Source of the DNA: Chinchilla lanigera
Taxonomy: Eukaryota; Chordata; Mammalia; Rodentia; Chinchillidae
DNA length: 64,000 bases
Assembly (NCBI RefSeq): GCF_000276665.1
Contig: NW_004955425.1
Location: 20,295,939-20,359,938 of the forward strand
Direction of reading: 5' to 3'
The notes under the pieces are model-generated. The model was not told where the DNA came from, searched no databases, and worked only from the letters and a program-made list of their open reading frames with translations. Made by a program: the position numbers and the translations under genes. Shown in pieces: positions 32,250 through 44,400 of the stretch (the first letter of the stretch is position 1; every line of letters starts with the position of its first letter).

Positions 32250-32410
32250 CCAGGCATGGTGGCACACGCCTGTAATCCCAGCACTCGGGTGGCTGAGGCA
32301 GGAGGATCGTTGCGAGTTCCAGACCAGCCTGGGCTACAAAGTGAGCTCAAGGCCAGCCTGAACTGCAGAGCAAGACCCTGTCTCAAAAGAAAAAAAAAAA
32401 AAGAGAAAGA
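32250..32410 (+). repeat. dimeric B1-like SINE
   Basis: GCCAGGCATGGTGGCACACG, cut here, then GACCAGCCTGGGCTACAAAG and AAGGCCAGCCTGAACTGC, with a long A-rich tail. Confidence 0.92.
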
Positions 32411-32682
32411 AGATTACATATTTATACAGGCAAAGAAGCTTTTATCATTTAAAACTATAAAATGGTTAAAGGTTAAATTACATTTCATTTGTAACCTTTT
32501 TTGTAAGGAGCCCTGGTAAGTATACACAGGTCACATACTGCAGTCTTCACAGCTGCTCACAGGACTTTATACATGACAGCCCACAATGTCAGCATGTCCC
32601 CAGATTAACAACTACAGGCAATTTTGTTTTTTAAAACTTCACAGGAACTCTCAAATCAGATTAGTATTATACAGTATTTTAC

Positions 32683-32781
32683 CTGCATCTGTAAAACTGC
32701 ATCCGTTTGTAACAAAGTAGTTTTTGCTTGGGCATCAAATACAAATGGGTATGTACAGATTGTAACAGGGATATCTGCCAA
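32683..32781 (-). CDS. HERC4: HERC4 exon, 9th from last
   Basis: This exon is 99 nt, or 33 whole codons, with acceptor ATTCCCAG and donor GTAAAA. It encodes LADIPVTICTYPFVFDAQAK, cut here, ending LLQTDAVLQMQ. Confidence 0.96.
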
Positions 32782-33529
32782 CTGGGAATAGAAAATTAAT
32801 TTATTAGTAAAGCTGGTTTATAATATATTTATTGTGTTTTGTCATTTCTTGTAAAGATGAGCACATTCTTGGCTTCTTCACTTGATGGTTCAGGAATTAC
32901 ATATAAAACATGTTGCTGATTTCTGAATATAAAATTTTATTGATAATTAGATGAGGCACTGGAATTAACCTAATTTCCAATTTTAGAAGGGAACCACACA
33001 CTTGAAAGTGTGTAAAATTACACACAACATGAATCTTTTGCTTAGCACATATTAACTGCCGTGTTTCATTCTATAATTTGGGGCTCCTATGTTAAACAGA
33101 GTATTCAGTTCTTATATGCTAGAGCTACACTAACCACCGAGGCCCTTGGTAATATGTGTATTCCTTCATTAACAGATACTTGAGTGCCACTAGGATGCCA
33201 AAATTAGGAGCCCAAGAATCTAATGCATTTAACATTCAAAATAAGCAGTAAAAATACAGACTTCAGAACTGGCAGTCACACTCTTGTAGTTAGTGAATGG
33301 CTATTCCTACCACCTACACAGCAAGATGAAAATCTCAAAACAGTATTTCTGCATGGGTCCTGGAAAAGAGAGCTATTGCAATGTAGAATTCCTATGGGGA
33401 AAATAACTGCTTCTTTTTAAGTGATGACAAAGCCCTTTATGATGTCTGTGTTTCTATATACCACTATGCACCATTTAGGCTTTGTTTTTCCCTACATTGA
33501 AGCACATGTGGTTTAAATATTAAGTTTTG

Positions 33530-33615
33530 CTGGGGACATAGCTCAGCGGCACAGCGCCTGCCTGGCAAGTGCAAGGTCCTTAGTTTGATTCCCAGTATCA
33601 ATCAATCAATCAATC
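33530..33615 (+). repeat. ID-like SINE with (CAAT)n tail and target-site duplication
   Basis: GCTGGGGACATAGCTCAGCG through TTTGATTCCCAGTATC, then CAATCAATCAATCAAT. AATATTAAGTT plus TTG or CTG flanks both ends. Confidence 0.9.
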
Positions 33616-33985
33616 AATATTAAGTTCTGACCATGCTTTCCCTAAATTGTCTTTTTTTTTTCTGTACTAAGATTCCCAAATTTTCTAACCATTCTGAAAA
33701 TAATGTGGTTTCCAGCTCTTCTCCATCCTAACTGCCTTGTTTTGAACTACTACAAGTGGTTTCTAAATGCAGATACTAAAAATAATCTGAAAATGCTGAA
33801 CTACTATCAACTGTTGACAATAGGTAACATAATATGCTTAATTATAGGTACCTTACAGTAAATTGCCACTCATCAGTATTTTTCATGTGTTACTAGCTAC
33901 TGGTCAAACAAAGTCATTTTACTTCTCCGAAACTCAGAAAGATTTACATATTTCTAAAGTTCCCTTAGGCTTCAAAACTCGTTTT

Positions 33986-34070
33986 TTTTTTCTTCTGGAT
34001 GCTTAGGATCAAACCTAGGGCCGCAAGCATGTTAGACAAGCATTCCACCATTGAGCCATGTAAGACAGCC
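33986..34070 (-). repeat. ID-like SINE, old
   Basis: GGATGCTTAGGATCAAACC through CCATTGAGCCATGTAAG, inverse. Confidence 0.6.
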
Positions 34071-34704
34071 CTATGTCTTCATTTAAAACTACCTCAAAAT
34101 GTTGCATTTGTTCTAGTTCTAGGGGGAAAAAATGTTAACAAAAAGCAACACCTGACATCTGTTAACAGATAAAAGAATGCAACATTCTCAAGCATTACAA
34201 GGGCGGATTAGGGTTACTGACTACTTACACCGCAGTGCCAGAACTTTAAGACAGTGCACGAGACACAGTAAGAAAGATGATTATACTGAAAGTTTTTGTT
34301 CCTATTTTTAAAATCAATTAGTTTAAAAATAAAGATCATTTTGCTTATCTAATACAGTTCTTGCTTAAGCAGCTGTCAAAAGTTTGCTTTTTGATATTAT
34401 TAGGTCATATTATATTTTAAACTAGAAGACAAGGAACAGAAACTAGTTTACAGTAAATCCTGAAAGGCATCGTATAGGTTTAATGTTAACTAAAAGTTTT
34501 AATTTTCTTCAAAATGCTGTTCTAAAATGTGACACAGGGTAATTTCTACGCGCCCAAACACATGCACATGCACGCGCACAAGCATGCTCGTGCTCTTTCT
34601 CAATCTCTTTAAAAAAAAAAAAAGGGAGAGACATCTTTGACTCTTACCACATAGGAAAAGCAATGCATCTTATTCTGAAGGTGAGACTACCACACCCAAC
34701 TTAC

Positions 34705-34728
34705 CTCAGTTACTCCACGGCTGACATC
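34705..34728 (-). CDS. HERC4: HERC4 24-nt microexon (alternative)
   Basis: The minus strand reads CTGTTGTAG, then 24 nt encoding DVSRGVTE, then GTAAGTTGGG. It is in phase 0 at both ends, between QQQAYGM and LADIPV. Human HERC4 has, as I recall, an optional octapeptide DVNHGLTE at this place. Skipping it keeps the frame, so it is likely a cassette microexon. It is isolated: 8.2 kb to the upstream exon and 1.9 kb to the downstream one. Confidence 0.85.
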
Positions 34729-35359
34729 CTACAACAGCAGGGCAGAGTGCAACAACAGTGAGCACAGAGCAACGTTAGTGTCCGAATCTCACTACATCTA
34801 CTCAAAGCAGCACTCTGTGCACTTTGCTGTGGCTGAGTACTGAATTAGAGCGGCAGAAAATACATCTATACAACAAAATGTACCCTTCCCACACGCACCT
34901 TACACGTCTATAAATGCAACACTGTTTCAGGCACCTGGTAACCATAAAGTTACCAAGACTTGGACATGAAAGTTTTCAGGAGCTAAATATCACCATTTGC
35001 AGAATTGGGTAGAATAGGAAAATTAATCCTAAACCTGACATGATCTTGAAAGAAATACTACGGCTTGGTCTCTTTACCTGAAATGGTGAAATATCTCGGT
35101 CTGTAAGACTTAGGTAACTTTGACAAAGTCCAAAGTGTGTAGTATTTTAAAATGCTACACAGAAACAAAATGAGAGTAAATAAGCTATAAACTGTTTTTA
35201 TCTGACAGAAATAACCAGTAATACACGACAATATTACATGTTCTCAAAAGCTGAACAGGACACAAAGATTGGTAAGCAGAAAAAAGGTATATTTATGAAG
35301 GAAAATGGAAATTGTAATAATGAAAGCTCATCACTTCACTGAAGAAGCCTGTATGCTAT

Positions 35360-35492
35360 TTTTTTGGTTTTGGTTTTGGTTTTTTGAGACAGGGTTTGTT
35401 CTGTAGTTTAGGCTGGCCTTGAACTCACAGTGATCTTCCTGCCTCAGCTTCCTGAATGCTGGGATTTCAGGTGTGCACCATCACGCCCGGCT
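35360..35492 (-). repeat. B1-like SINE
   Basis: GGTTTTTTGAGACAGGGTTT through ATCACGCCCGGCT. Confidence 0.85.
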
Positions 35493-35547
35493 AAGAACAT
35501 TCTGTGATGATACAGGTTCTATGGCTGCACTGTCTAATAGTACATCA

Positions 35548-35690
35548 TCCCCACCCGTTCTGGGGACTGAACCCAGCACCTCTGCACTGAGCTACACTTC
35601 TTGCTAAACTTCCCCAGGCTGGGTTGAAATTTGAGAGCCTTCACCTGAGCTCTTCCTCAGCTCTTCGAAGGGTGGGGGTTATGGCATGCA
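35548..35690 (-). repeat. old ID + B1 composite
   Basis: TCTGGGGACTGAACCCAGC and CACTGAGCTACACTTCTTGC, then CCCCAGGCTGGGTTGAAAT. Confidence 0.5.
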
Positions 35691-35931
35691 CCCCATGAAG
35701 AGCACGTACTTCCTTGTGGACACCTCCATACACACTCAGGATTTATATCTACGTAAAATAAAGTGCTAGAATTCAGAAACATGCTACTAAATCCGTGGCT
35801 AACACTTCCTGTAGTGAATTAGTCTTCTTGAGAGAGAGCGCAACTGGTAACTGGAAGGAGGGGAAGCACAACCAAAACAGGACTGTGGAAATCCTACTCT
35901 GAGAAAGGAAATTATGGGCAATAGCTTCATT

Positions 35932-36262
35932 CAAGACTAGGGACCTAGCTCAATGGTAGAACACTTGCCCAGCATGCCTGGGTTTAGTCCCCAGTATGGG
36001 CGATAGGAGGCAAGGGGAGTATAAAAAAAAGTTTCCAAAACCTCCACACACCAAGTTGTTACTAAACAAGTAAACAGATAACAGACTTTTAAAGCAGGTT
36101 ACAGTGGCTAACACCTTTAATTTCAGTTACTTGGGAAGCTGAGGCAGAAGGATCTCACGTTTGAGGCCTGGTCAGGCAATTGAGACCCTGCCCCAAAATA
36201 AAATAAAAAGGTCCTAGGGAGGTAGCTCAATGTAAAGGCCCTAGCTTCACACTCCAGTGCTA
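35932..36262 (+). repeat. old ID, B1 and ID fragments in a row
   Basis: AGACTAGGGACCTAGCTCAA, then TACAGTGGCTAACACCTTTA and GAAGCTGAGGCAGAAGGATC, then CTAGGGAGGTAGCTCAATG. Confidence 0.55.
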
Positions 36263-37107
36263 AAGAAAAAATACATACATAGCTTTTTAGATTATACTGA
36301 TTTAATAGGAAGGAAATAAAAGTCCACATGTAGCCTATGTGTCCATATATGCACAGCCTCCTGCATTATCAGCATCTCTCTTGGAGAACATTTTGAAAGT
36401 GCTATTGCTATGAAGAAAATTTAAAAAGCAAAAAAATACTCATCAATATTCATCTATGGCCTACTAGATACTGAAGGAGTTTATATTATGGGAAACGGAC
36501 TTACACACATAATGAAATATGAACAGGTATGTGTTATCTTTTTTTTAATTTTAAAGAGAGTAGTAAAAGAAAGAAAAAAGAACAATAGCAGCATACCAAC
36601 ATCACAAACAAACAAAACAAAGCAAGAACATTAAATGTGATACAGGGTTTCAAAACAAAATGACAGGAATTAACAGTGGTCGTTATATTACACATTGTTA
36701 TCTTCAACGTTGCTCAGATTGTGCTACTGTTTTAACAACACACAACTGGATAAAGGTGCTATACACCATCGCCCACTGGGGAAGTCAAGAGGCAATGTCA
36801 GAATGTGCGGTGTGGCTAAGCAATGCCATCACGAACCTGGCCTGACTACACCGAAAGCTTGCAGACTGGAAGGGATGTGGAAAGTAATGGGACATATAAT
36901 AAATGTGAGTGAGACTATGAGACATAAAAGAAAAGGGAAGCAGGATGGACTCCGGGAAATAACAGAGTTGCAAAGTAGCTCAAATTTAATTTACCCAAGT
37001 AGCATTTCCAAGGGAAAACAAAGTGATTGCAAGGTAGAGACGGCATGACAAAAACACGTGAGGTCAGGTAGCAGCGTGTGCTAAACACTCCACATGGCCC
37101 TCACAGC

Positions 37108-37147
37108 GTGAGACGCACGCGCGCGCACACGCGCACACGCGCACAGG
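37108..37147. repeat. alternating purine-pyrimidine (CA/CG)n tract
   Basis: GACGCACGCGCGCGCACACG, continued with CGCACACGCGCACAGG. This composition can adopt Z-DNA. Confidence 0.85.
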
Positions 37148-39122
37148 CACAACTGCTGGCGTCGTTTCCAAGTGAGGGCTCAGACGGGGTGGAGCAGGCC
37201 TAAATCTCCGCTGTTCAGGGCCGAAGTGACCAAGGCCTGGAGGGGATGCTCGAAGTCAGAACTCTAGGTCCACACTGCCCGCACCCCTCAGGCAGCATGC
37301 TGGCTTACTGCTGACTCTCCTGAGCATCTATGGTCAGCTGTTATTTCAACCAGTCAACTGTACTGCATAAATCTGATAAAACTGTCATTTCTATATTTCC
37401 TGTTATATTACCTTATAAATTAACATAAAACTATGTGATTTTTGGTCCATAATTTTAATAATTGGACTGGTAAGTGGATTAATGGCATTTTAACACCAAT
37501 AGTGGATGATTCCAGTTTTTACAGACAAAACAGATGTAGTAGTTTTGTATGTGTTAGCTTCAACTTACTCCTATGGTACAGCATTAAACCACAGCTGGTA
37601 CCACAGTGATTTCAGAGCGTAACAGGACTACTCTGAGAAGGTATAAAGCGGGGATACTGAAGTTATTAAAGTAATTCAATTAAATTAAAAAGGTAGTTTT
37701 GCAGCTAAAATAGAAACGAAAATACATGAATATAACTTGGTACTCTACAGCGTAAGGAAAGAAAATGGCATTATAATCAGTCCAAGAACCTAAAGACAGA
37801 TCCCTGCAAAATATTAATGTCATTATAAATGACAAAGCTTTTTTAAAAAGATGAGCTTGTTTGAGAATTCCTAGAGCTGCAAGGCAGTGCAACTATACTT
37901 GGTCAACATCTTTAATGTTAAGTGAGTGGGGAGGAACCAACCCAGGGAGGTCACTACTGATCCGACTTCCCGCGCTGCTCAGCAGCCAGCGCGCAGGCCG
38001 CGGCTCCTCCCCGTAGTGAACAGGGTGTGCCCCGCGAGCACACGGCAGTGATGCTGATGAGCACACAGCACAATGCTGATGAGTCTGCGACGTGCAAATG
38101 GAGCTGTAACATCAAGGAGTGCGGCAGTCACTAACTTACCATGTTATCTGAACTAGTGCTCATCTGTATCTGACATTTACCTCATAAGGGCAGGTGTAAT
38201 CAGTGTAATCAGCTCTTTAAAAAAAATCCATTTTTTAGAAACCACTGAACTTGAATTTCATTATATTCAAATATGACAGAACCAGTGCTGACCTTTCTAG
38301 ACCTTATTCCAAATTAGTTCCTTTTTACTAGACATGTACTGATGATATGCATGTATAGTAACTAAAAGTATAAAAAGAAAAAAAACAGCACAGCTTTGGA
38401 GTAACTGTCATTTGCGTTTATACAATTTTGAAGCAAAGTTCAGGAGGGCAGGGAGCTGTGCAAATGAGAACAGTGCAAAGACAGCTCAAAACTTTGAGGG
38501 CCACGTTAGTTTCAAATTTTAGAGCATTTTAAATATTGACTTTCCAAATTAGGGATGCTCAATCTGTAAAGGAAAGCCAAGACTAATCCACAGAATTAGT
38601 CATTAAGGTTTGGGGATAATAAGTATATTTCTGATAGAATCTTAAAATTCTTGATTGAAAAAGAAAAGTAATGGAGAAAAAAGTGCCAAAGACTATGCCA
38701 TAAAGATAAAATATTTTCTCACTGTATTTAGCACAAGGTAAAACCTTATACATATAGAAAATTTATGAGCCTTTTATACAACATGTGAGATACATATAGA
38801 CACTAAAATGATTATTGTATGAAACATGTATTTTCTTATAATTGAGTAATTATAGTCAAAGAATATTCTAAACGTTCATACTGAAGCAGTAAAATTATTT
38901 CAAAATAACTGGATCGATAATGGTATACATGTGTGTATACATATAAATACATGCATGTACACTTAAATATACTCACACACATATCTATGTCACCATAAAC
39001 TATTACATGAGTTTCCTTATGGCAGTCTTTAAAACTTCATTCACAAGCTCAGCATTAGGTTCAACCCAGAATGAAGACTACTAATGTGAATAGGAACCTC
39101 CTTTCAAAAAGCCTCAGGGGAG

Positions 39123-39235
39123 GGGCTGGGGATTTAGCTTAGCGGCAAAAGCACCTGCCTGGTAAGCGCAAGGTCGTGAGTTCGGTTCCGGTACCGGAGA
39201 AAAACCAAAAATAAACCAAAAAAAAACAAACAAAC
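39123..39235 (+). repeat. ID-like SINE with 17-bp target-site duplication
   Basis: GGGCTGGGGATTTAGCTTAG through GAGTTCGGTTCCGGTACCGG (one C shorter than its siblings in the B box). AAAAAGCCTCAGGGGAG lies on both sides. Confidence 0.95.
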
Positions 39236-39398
39236 AAAAAGCCTCAGGGGAGAAAAAAGTCTTGCAGAGTTCTGTGTAAATGTAGAAGTGTTGCACTCTC
39301 TCAAAAAAAGTTCTGTGAGGTCAAATGTTATAAAATAACTAAGAACTGCACAAAAACCTTTAAAGTAGGTTGCCATTCCCAGAGGCGGACTAGATTCG

Positions 39399-39530
39399 AA
39401 TTTCTTTTTTCTTTTTTTTGAGACAAGGTCTTGCTATGCAGTCCGGGTTGGCCTTGAACTCCCAGCAATACTCCTGCCTCAGCCTCCTGAGTGCTGGGAT
39501 TACAGCTGTGTGCCACCACGCCCAGTGTTA
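39399..39530 (-). repeat. B1-like SINE
   Basis: TTTTTTTGAGACAAGGTCTT through CCACCACGCCCAG. Confidence 0.87.
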
Positions 39531-40477
39531 GATTTTAATTTCCAAAAAGGTAACATTAAACACCATTCGTAAGGTACAGAAAAAAGGTTCCACTGCTGCA
39601 ACCACCTACTCATTATCATGTCTGACTAAAATGGAGAGGAAAACAGCATGTGGTTTAAAGAGCAGGTAACAGAGGGCAATTCTGAAGTAACCAAATAATA
39701 GAACTGAGAGAATCAGAGGCAAAGAGGAAAAACCAGAAATGGAAAGACAGTCCTCAATTACCTCACACAATTAAAAATTAGTAATACTGAAAATAGCTCC
39801 TCAGTGAAAGTCCATTTGACACTAGCATGGCTATGTACTGAAACAAGAAAGATGGTACAACTACCATATTTAAAGGGAAATATTCAAACCGTAACTTTTA
39901 CGCATGGCACAAAATTTTGTCTAAAAAGAAACCCTATCAGACATAATTTCTCTTAACTTGGTGAGAGAGAATACACGTTGTTTATGACTTACATAATCGA
40001 TATAAGTTCTACTCAAAAGACTGCTATTGTAATTCACAGTCATCTAGGCAGTTATTTCCAAGGCAATGTTTCTCAAACTAGGCTTGCAGATCCCTGGAGG
40101 TTGTATTCTTGGGGGGGGTGGGTCTATGAGTGCTCTGGAGTCATTTTAAATTTAGTGTTTTCATATCAATAATAACAAAAATTAATCTTCAAAAATCTAA
40201 AAGGGTTAGGATGACCCATGTGTAACTGCAGTGTTGTCACACAACAGCAAGCTGTCCCTGGGCAGGGCCTTGGGAACCAGGAGAGACTTCACCCTTAGAT
40301 GAGGGGCTCAGCGAGGAAAATCAATCCTGCATGTCACCGCTCATTCCAAAGGCAAATGTCTCACTGTAGTGCAGACAGAGAAAGGCAGTAGGAAAGAGAG
40401 CTATCTGACTTCAGAGACTACTGCCAAGTTTACATCCTGTGCCAGCGATGCCAGTAATAATAAACACCACTGACAAC

Positions 40478-40632
40478 TCTATGCCAGGGACTACCTTACG
40501 GACTCCACACAGGTCCTACCAATTAATCTCAGTAATTACCGTGACTTACAGAAAATGAAATCTCAGATAAACTACCATCCCCAAGTACATAGAGTTGAAT
40601 AAATGATTAGGTGGAATTTGAACCTAGGCATG
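40478..40632 (+). repeat. MIR
   Basis: CTATGCCAGGGACTACCTTAC, cut here, then AATTAATCTCAGTAATTACC, AATGAAATCTCAGATAAAC, and GAATTTGAACCTAGGCATG give a near-complete MIR order. Confidence 0.62.
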
Positions 40633-40756
40633 CTTATGTCAAACTGATTCTTTACCAGATTTAGGTGATGAACTGGGATTCCTAATTATCAAGATAATCA
40701 TCGTGCAGAATGAATTAACTCGATTTTAAATTTATAACATTGTGTAATTATAATTA

Positions 40757-40912
40757 TTTTTTGGGGGGGTCTTTTTGAGACAGGGTCTTGCTGTGCAGTT
40801 CAGGCTGGCCTTGAGCTCACTTTGTACACCAGGCTGTCTCAAACTCACAACGATCCTCCTGCCTCAGCCTCCCAAGTGCTGGGATTACAGGCATGTGCCA
40901 CCATGCCCAGCT
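40757..40912 (-). repeat. B1-like SINE
   Basis: GGGTCTTTTTGAGACAGGGT through GCCACCATGCCCAGCT. Confidence 0.9.
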
Positions 40913-40927
40913 GTAATTATAAATGTG

Positions 40928-41080
40928 TTGCGAGGTTTTCTTAGGACAGGGTCTCACTATGCAGTTCTGACTGCCCCTAAGTTCACTCAGTAGCTCAGGC
41001 TGGTCTGGAACTCGCAACGATCCTCCTGCCTCAGCCTCCCAAGTGCTGGGATTACAAGTGTGCGCCACCACACCTGCCTG
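40928..41080 (-). repeat. B1-like SINE
   Basis: TTCTTAGGACAGGGTCTCAC through GCGCCACCACACCTGCC. It is a second inverse copy only 16 bp from the first. Confidence 0.88.
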
Positions 41081-41639
41081 TTGTGAGTTTAAGAGTTCTT
41101 TTAAGAGCTAAGCATCAGGAATTCATAGCTAGTTTTCTCTGCATATATATTTACATGTATGTATAAAGATAATCATAAAAATGTATATATGAATACTAGT
41201 CTTAAGTCATTTTTCTTGGAAAAAAAAAAAAACACTGCTACCACTCCAGCTTCAAAAAACCAGTGTGCAGAACCCGGGCAGCGTGGCAGCACCGGCACTT
41301 ACTCCCAGTGGTAAGTAAGTGAAACACCCTTACCCGCTGACAAGTCTCATTGTGTCCTGTGAATGCAAACACGCAAAACTTCCCTGAGGCCCACTATTTG
41401 TTTTGCTCAAGAACTACGCTGATGCCGGCTACCAGTCCCCTTTATCGCTCCCCTGTAAGGCACAACTTCATTCCCTGTGGTTGCTGACCCTGCTTCTCAC
41501 CCTCCACACTTCCGTCTAGCGACGCTCCGTCCCTATAATACAATGCCATGGTTGAGGCTGCGAGTAACCTTCACACGGCCACATTTCCTGCTCAATTCTG
41601 AGGTTTCCTCTCTTCAGCAGTGCCTTTCCCTTCGTCTGT

Positions 41640-41815
41640 TTGTGGTTTTGCTGAAGACTGAACACAGGGCTTGGCACCGCTAGGCAAGTGCTCCCGCACA
41701 GAGCCAACACCCCTTTTAATTGTACTTTGAGACCGGGTCCTGCTGTTGCTCAGGCTGGCTTTGAACTGATGACCCTCCTGCTTTAGACTCATACAGCCTG
41801 GCTCGGACAAGTGTT
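41640..41815 (-). repeat. old ID + B1 composite
   Basis: GAAGACTGAACACAGGGCTT, then TACTTTGAGACCGGGTCCTG and GCTCAGGCTGGCTTTGAAC. Confidence 0.55.
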
Positions 41816-42975
41816 CTCTGATTGCCCAACCTCAAAAACCAGTCTTCACAACGCTCCCTGATTTCCGTTCTTTGTACAGTGTATGTTATCCAGGCAATGT
41901 TTACTCTGATCCCGTCAATCCTACCAACCACATTCACGTTCCATGAGAACAGGACCCTACCTAATGCGTCTGGCTCCTCACCACATTTCCGATACCTGAA
42001 TCAGGGGAAGAATTTCTTGAACAAGCAGGTGAGCAGACCTACATCTGTAGAAAGGCTGTAAGCCCAATCTAGCTTCCCTGCAATTCTCGAGAACATTCAG
42101 AGGCTTCTCCTAGTCCAGACCCAAGCATGTCCTGAAGGAAGGAAGAGATGCTCTGGAGAATATAATAAATACTAACAAAACTACTGTTCAGAAATGTTTG
42201 TTTTTAAATCCCTACTAGATATATTCAAGGCAGTATCAGAGTTGCTGGTGAATAAACTGAGTGCCTGTCCACAAGGAATCTACAGCTAGCTACTTAGCAA
42301 GCAAGAAAGGGTTACTCATCCTACAACCACAGGCAAACGTCAAATTACCTATTTTGCAGCAGAAGAGCTGGCTTTAATATACTAAATGGCTAGCAGACAA
42401 GAGTATTAAACCTAGTAATCTTTTATCTAGCTACATACCCCTTTCTACATTACACTGTATGCACCTGACTCAAGTTTTCTAAGATTATGGTACTATTTTA
42501 ATGAGATATTACATGTCTATTTACTAAACATGCAAGAAGTAGATACATATGTGATATATATAAATCATCAAAAATAAAAGTAAACAACCAGCAAAAGGAA
42601 AATCAAAAATAGAATCAGTAGTCCCAGGTTTTCTTTTAGTTTTAAAGTGTTGACACCACAATAATAACACATTCTTAATCAGGGTGTCCAGAATTTTCAA
42701 CATTAGAGAAATAAAGGGTAACTTCATAAAAAGCAACTAAGAGTTGAAAATATCAGCTTTGCATTTTTCTTTAAAAATGTGTAAATGTCTCTGGTTTGGC
42801 TTTAGTGGAAGAGTAAAATATTTGCTTATAAATACAACTACTCCTTCCCAATGTGTTTTTATTTAAAAATTAAGTTCTGAATAAAAGCTCTGAAAAAAAC
42901 CTTAAACACTTGTTTCTTCCATATTAGAACAAATGACACACGAAAGTTGAACTATAAAAGGAACAGGAAACGTAC

Positions 42976-43095
42976 CATCCCGTAGGCCTGCTGCTGGACC
43001 CAGGTGATATAATCATTCCTTATGTCTATTAATTCTTGAACTTCATGTATATAAAATTTATCATACTGTATAATCTGTCCTGTTTTCTCATTTAC
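42976..43095 (-). CDS. HERC4: HERC4 exon, 11th from last
   Basis: This exon is 120 nt, or 40 whole codons, with a T-run acceptor ending TTTTTAG and donor GTACGT. It encodes VNEKTGQIIQYDKFYIHEVQ, cut here, then ELIDIRNDYITWVQQQAYGM. It belongs to the spacer between the RCC1-like and HECT domains. Confidence 0.96.
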
Positions 43096-43427
43096 CTAAA
43101 AAAAAAAAAATTAACAAATTTAACCAGAGAATATACTTAAGAAGGGCTGAAAAATATTTAAGTAGAAAATAATTACTGAGTGCCTACTATATGCAAAGCC
43201 CTAATTAAGTACAACAGGAGACACAAAGATTTGTAAGATGTGATAGCTGCATTCAAAACCCACAATCGAGTAGAAAGGAAAGATATAAAAGTTTTTATAA
43301 TCACAGTACAATGAGATATGTATAATTAATGTGTATACATTACAAACTAGAAATCCTAAGGTCTTCAAACTGGGAATGGGATCTAAACAACAACAATAAT
43401 AGCCAATGTTTATTAAGTGCTACTATT

Positions 43428-43576
43428 TTTTTTTTTCTGAGACAGGCTCTTACTATGCAGTTCAGACTGGTCTCGCACTCACTGTATAGCCCAGGCTGGT
43501 TTCGAACACACAGGGATCCTCCTGTCTCAGCCTCCCGAGTGCTGGGGTTACAGGTGTGCACCACTATACCTGGCTT
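43428..43576 (-). repeat. B1-like SINE
   Basis: TTTCTGAGACAGGCTCTTAC through CCACTATACCTGGCT. Confidence 0.87.
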
Positions 43577-44077
43577 AAGTGTTACTGTTTATCTGACATC
43601 TGACAAGAATAAACTTTAAAAGGTAGCATCTGAATAGGATGTAAAAATGAATAGTATATAGCTTATCAGCCTAGATTTTACTTACTGATTACAAAAGGAA
43701 AAATAAATCTTTACAATGTAGAAAACCACCACAGTGTTTAATCATTATGATACTGGGATAATGAAATAAGTTCCTGCTGATATAAGAGAAACTATACATA
43801 CTATCTACGAACAACAACAGAAGGTTTAATCTGAACCTAATTAAGTTTTGTAATCTAAATTCAGTTTACAGGAAATATAAACAAGTCAAATATCACAAGG
43901 AGGAGACAATCAGAGAAATCCAGATTGTAGGATTACAACACTGGACAAGACTCATCAAAAAAAAGAAAGGAGAATAAGTACTCTAAATTAAAGAGACTAG
44001 AGGAATTCTGGCGCTAACTGCAGTAGACTATCTTGTATTAGAGTAATCCTCCTGAAAATAACAATTACAAACTTTAT

Positions 44078-44215
44078 TTTCAAGACAGGGTCTCGCTATA
44101 TAGTTCAGGCTGGCCTAGAACTCACTATATAGCATAAGCTGGCCTAGAATTTGCCAGGATCCTCCCGTCTCAGCCTCCCCAGTGCTGGGATCACAGGTGT
44201 GCGCCACCACACCAG
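44078..44215 (-). repeat. B1-like SINE
   Basis: TTTTCAAGACAGGGTCTCGC through GCGCCACCACACCAG. Confidence 0.87.
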
Positions 44216-44288
44216 TAACAGCAACAAACTTTAAAACAATGTATAAAACAAATATTAAAAAAAATTATAAATCCATCCAAAGTAGGCA

Positions 44289-44400
44289 AAAAGAAAGAGA
44301 GAGAGAGGGAGAGGGAAGGAGGAGGAGGAAGAAGAAGAGGAGGGAAGGAGGAGGAGGAAGAAGAAGAGGAGGAAGAGGAGGAGGGAAGGAGGGAGGAGAA
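44289..44400. repeat. purine-only tract (GAGGA)n
   Basis: About 110 nt of A/G on the plus strand, with the 20-nt unit GGAGGAGGAGGAAGAAGAAG occurring twice. Confidence 0.95.

Larger units (their letters stand above)
30800..32682 (-). other. HERC4 intron
   Basis: Three SINEs (30912-31024, 31552-31708 and 32250-32410) lie in AT-rich sequence. Nothing else is recognised. Confidence 0.7.
32782..34704 (-). other. HERC4 intron between microexon and next exon
   Basis: The intron contains an ID copy with target duplication and an inverse ID relic. The rest is AT-rich with no recognised element. Confidence 0.7.
34729..42975 (-). other. large HERC4 intron upstream of the microexon
   Basis: An 8.2 kb intron. 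Recognised content is SINEs at 35360-36262, 39123-39530, 40757-41080 and 41640-41815, a MIR at 40478-40632, and an alternating CA/CG tract at 37108-37147. 36300-37090, 37200-39100 and 41820-42970 hold nothing I recognise. Confidence 0.65.

Noticed and set aside
36660..37048. Two overlapping plus-strand frames (61 and 117 codons)
   Set aside because: No splice sites, family similarity or coding-like composition. They are chance frames in the intron.
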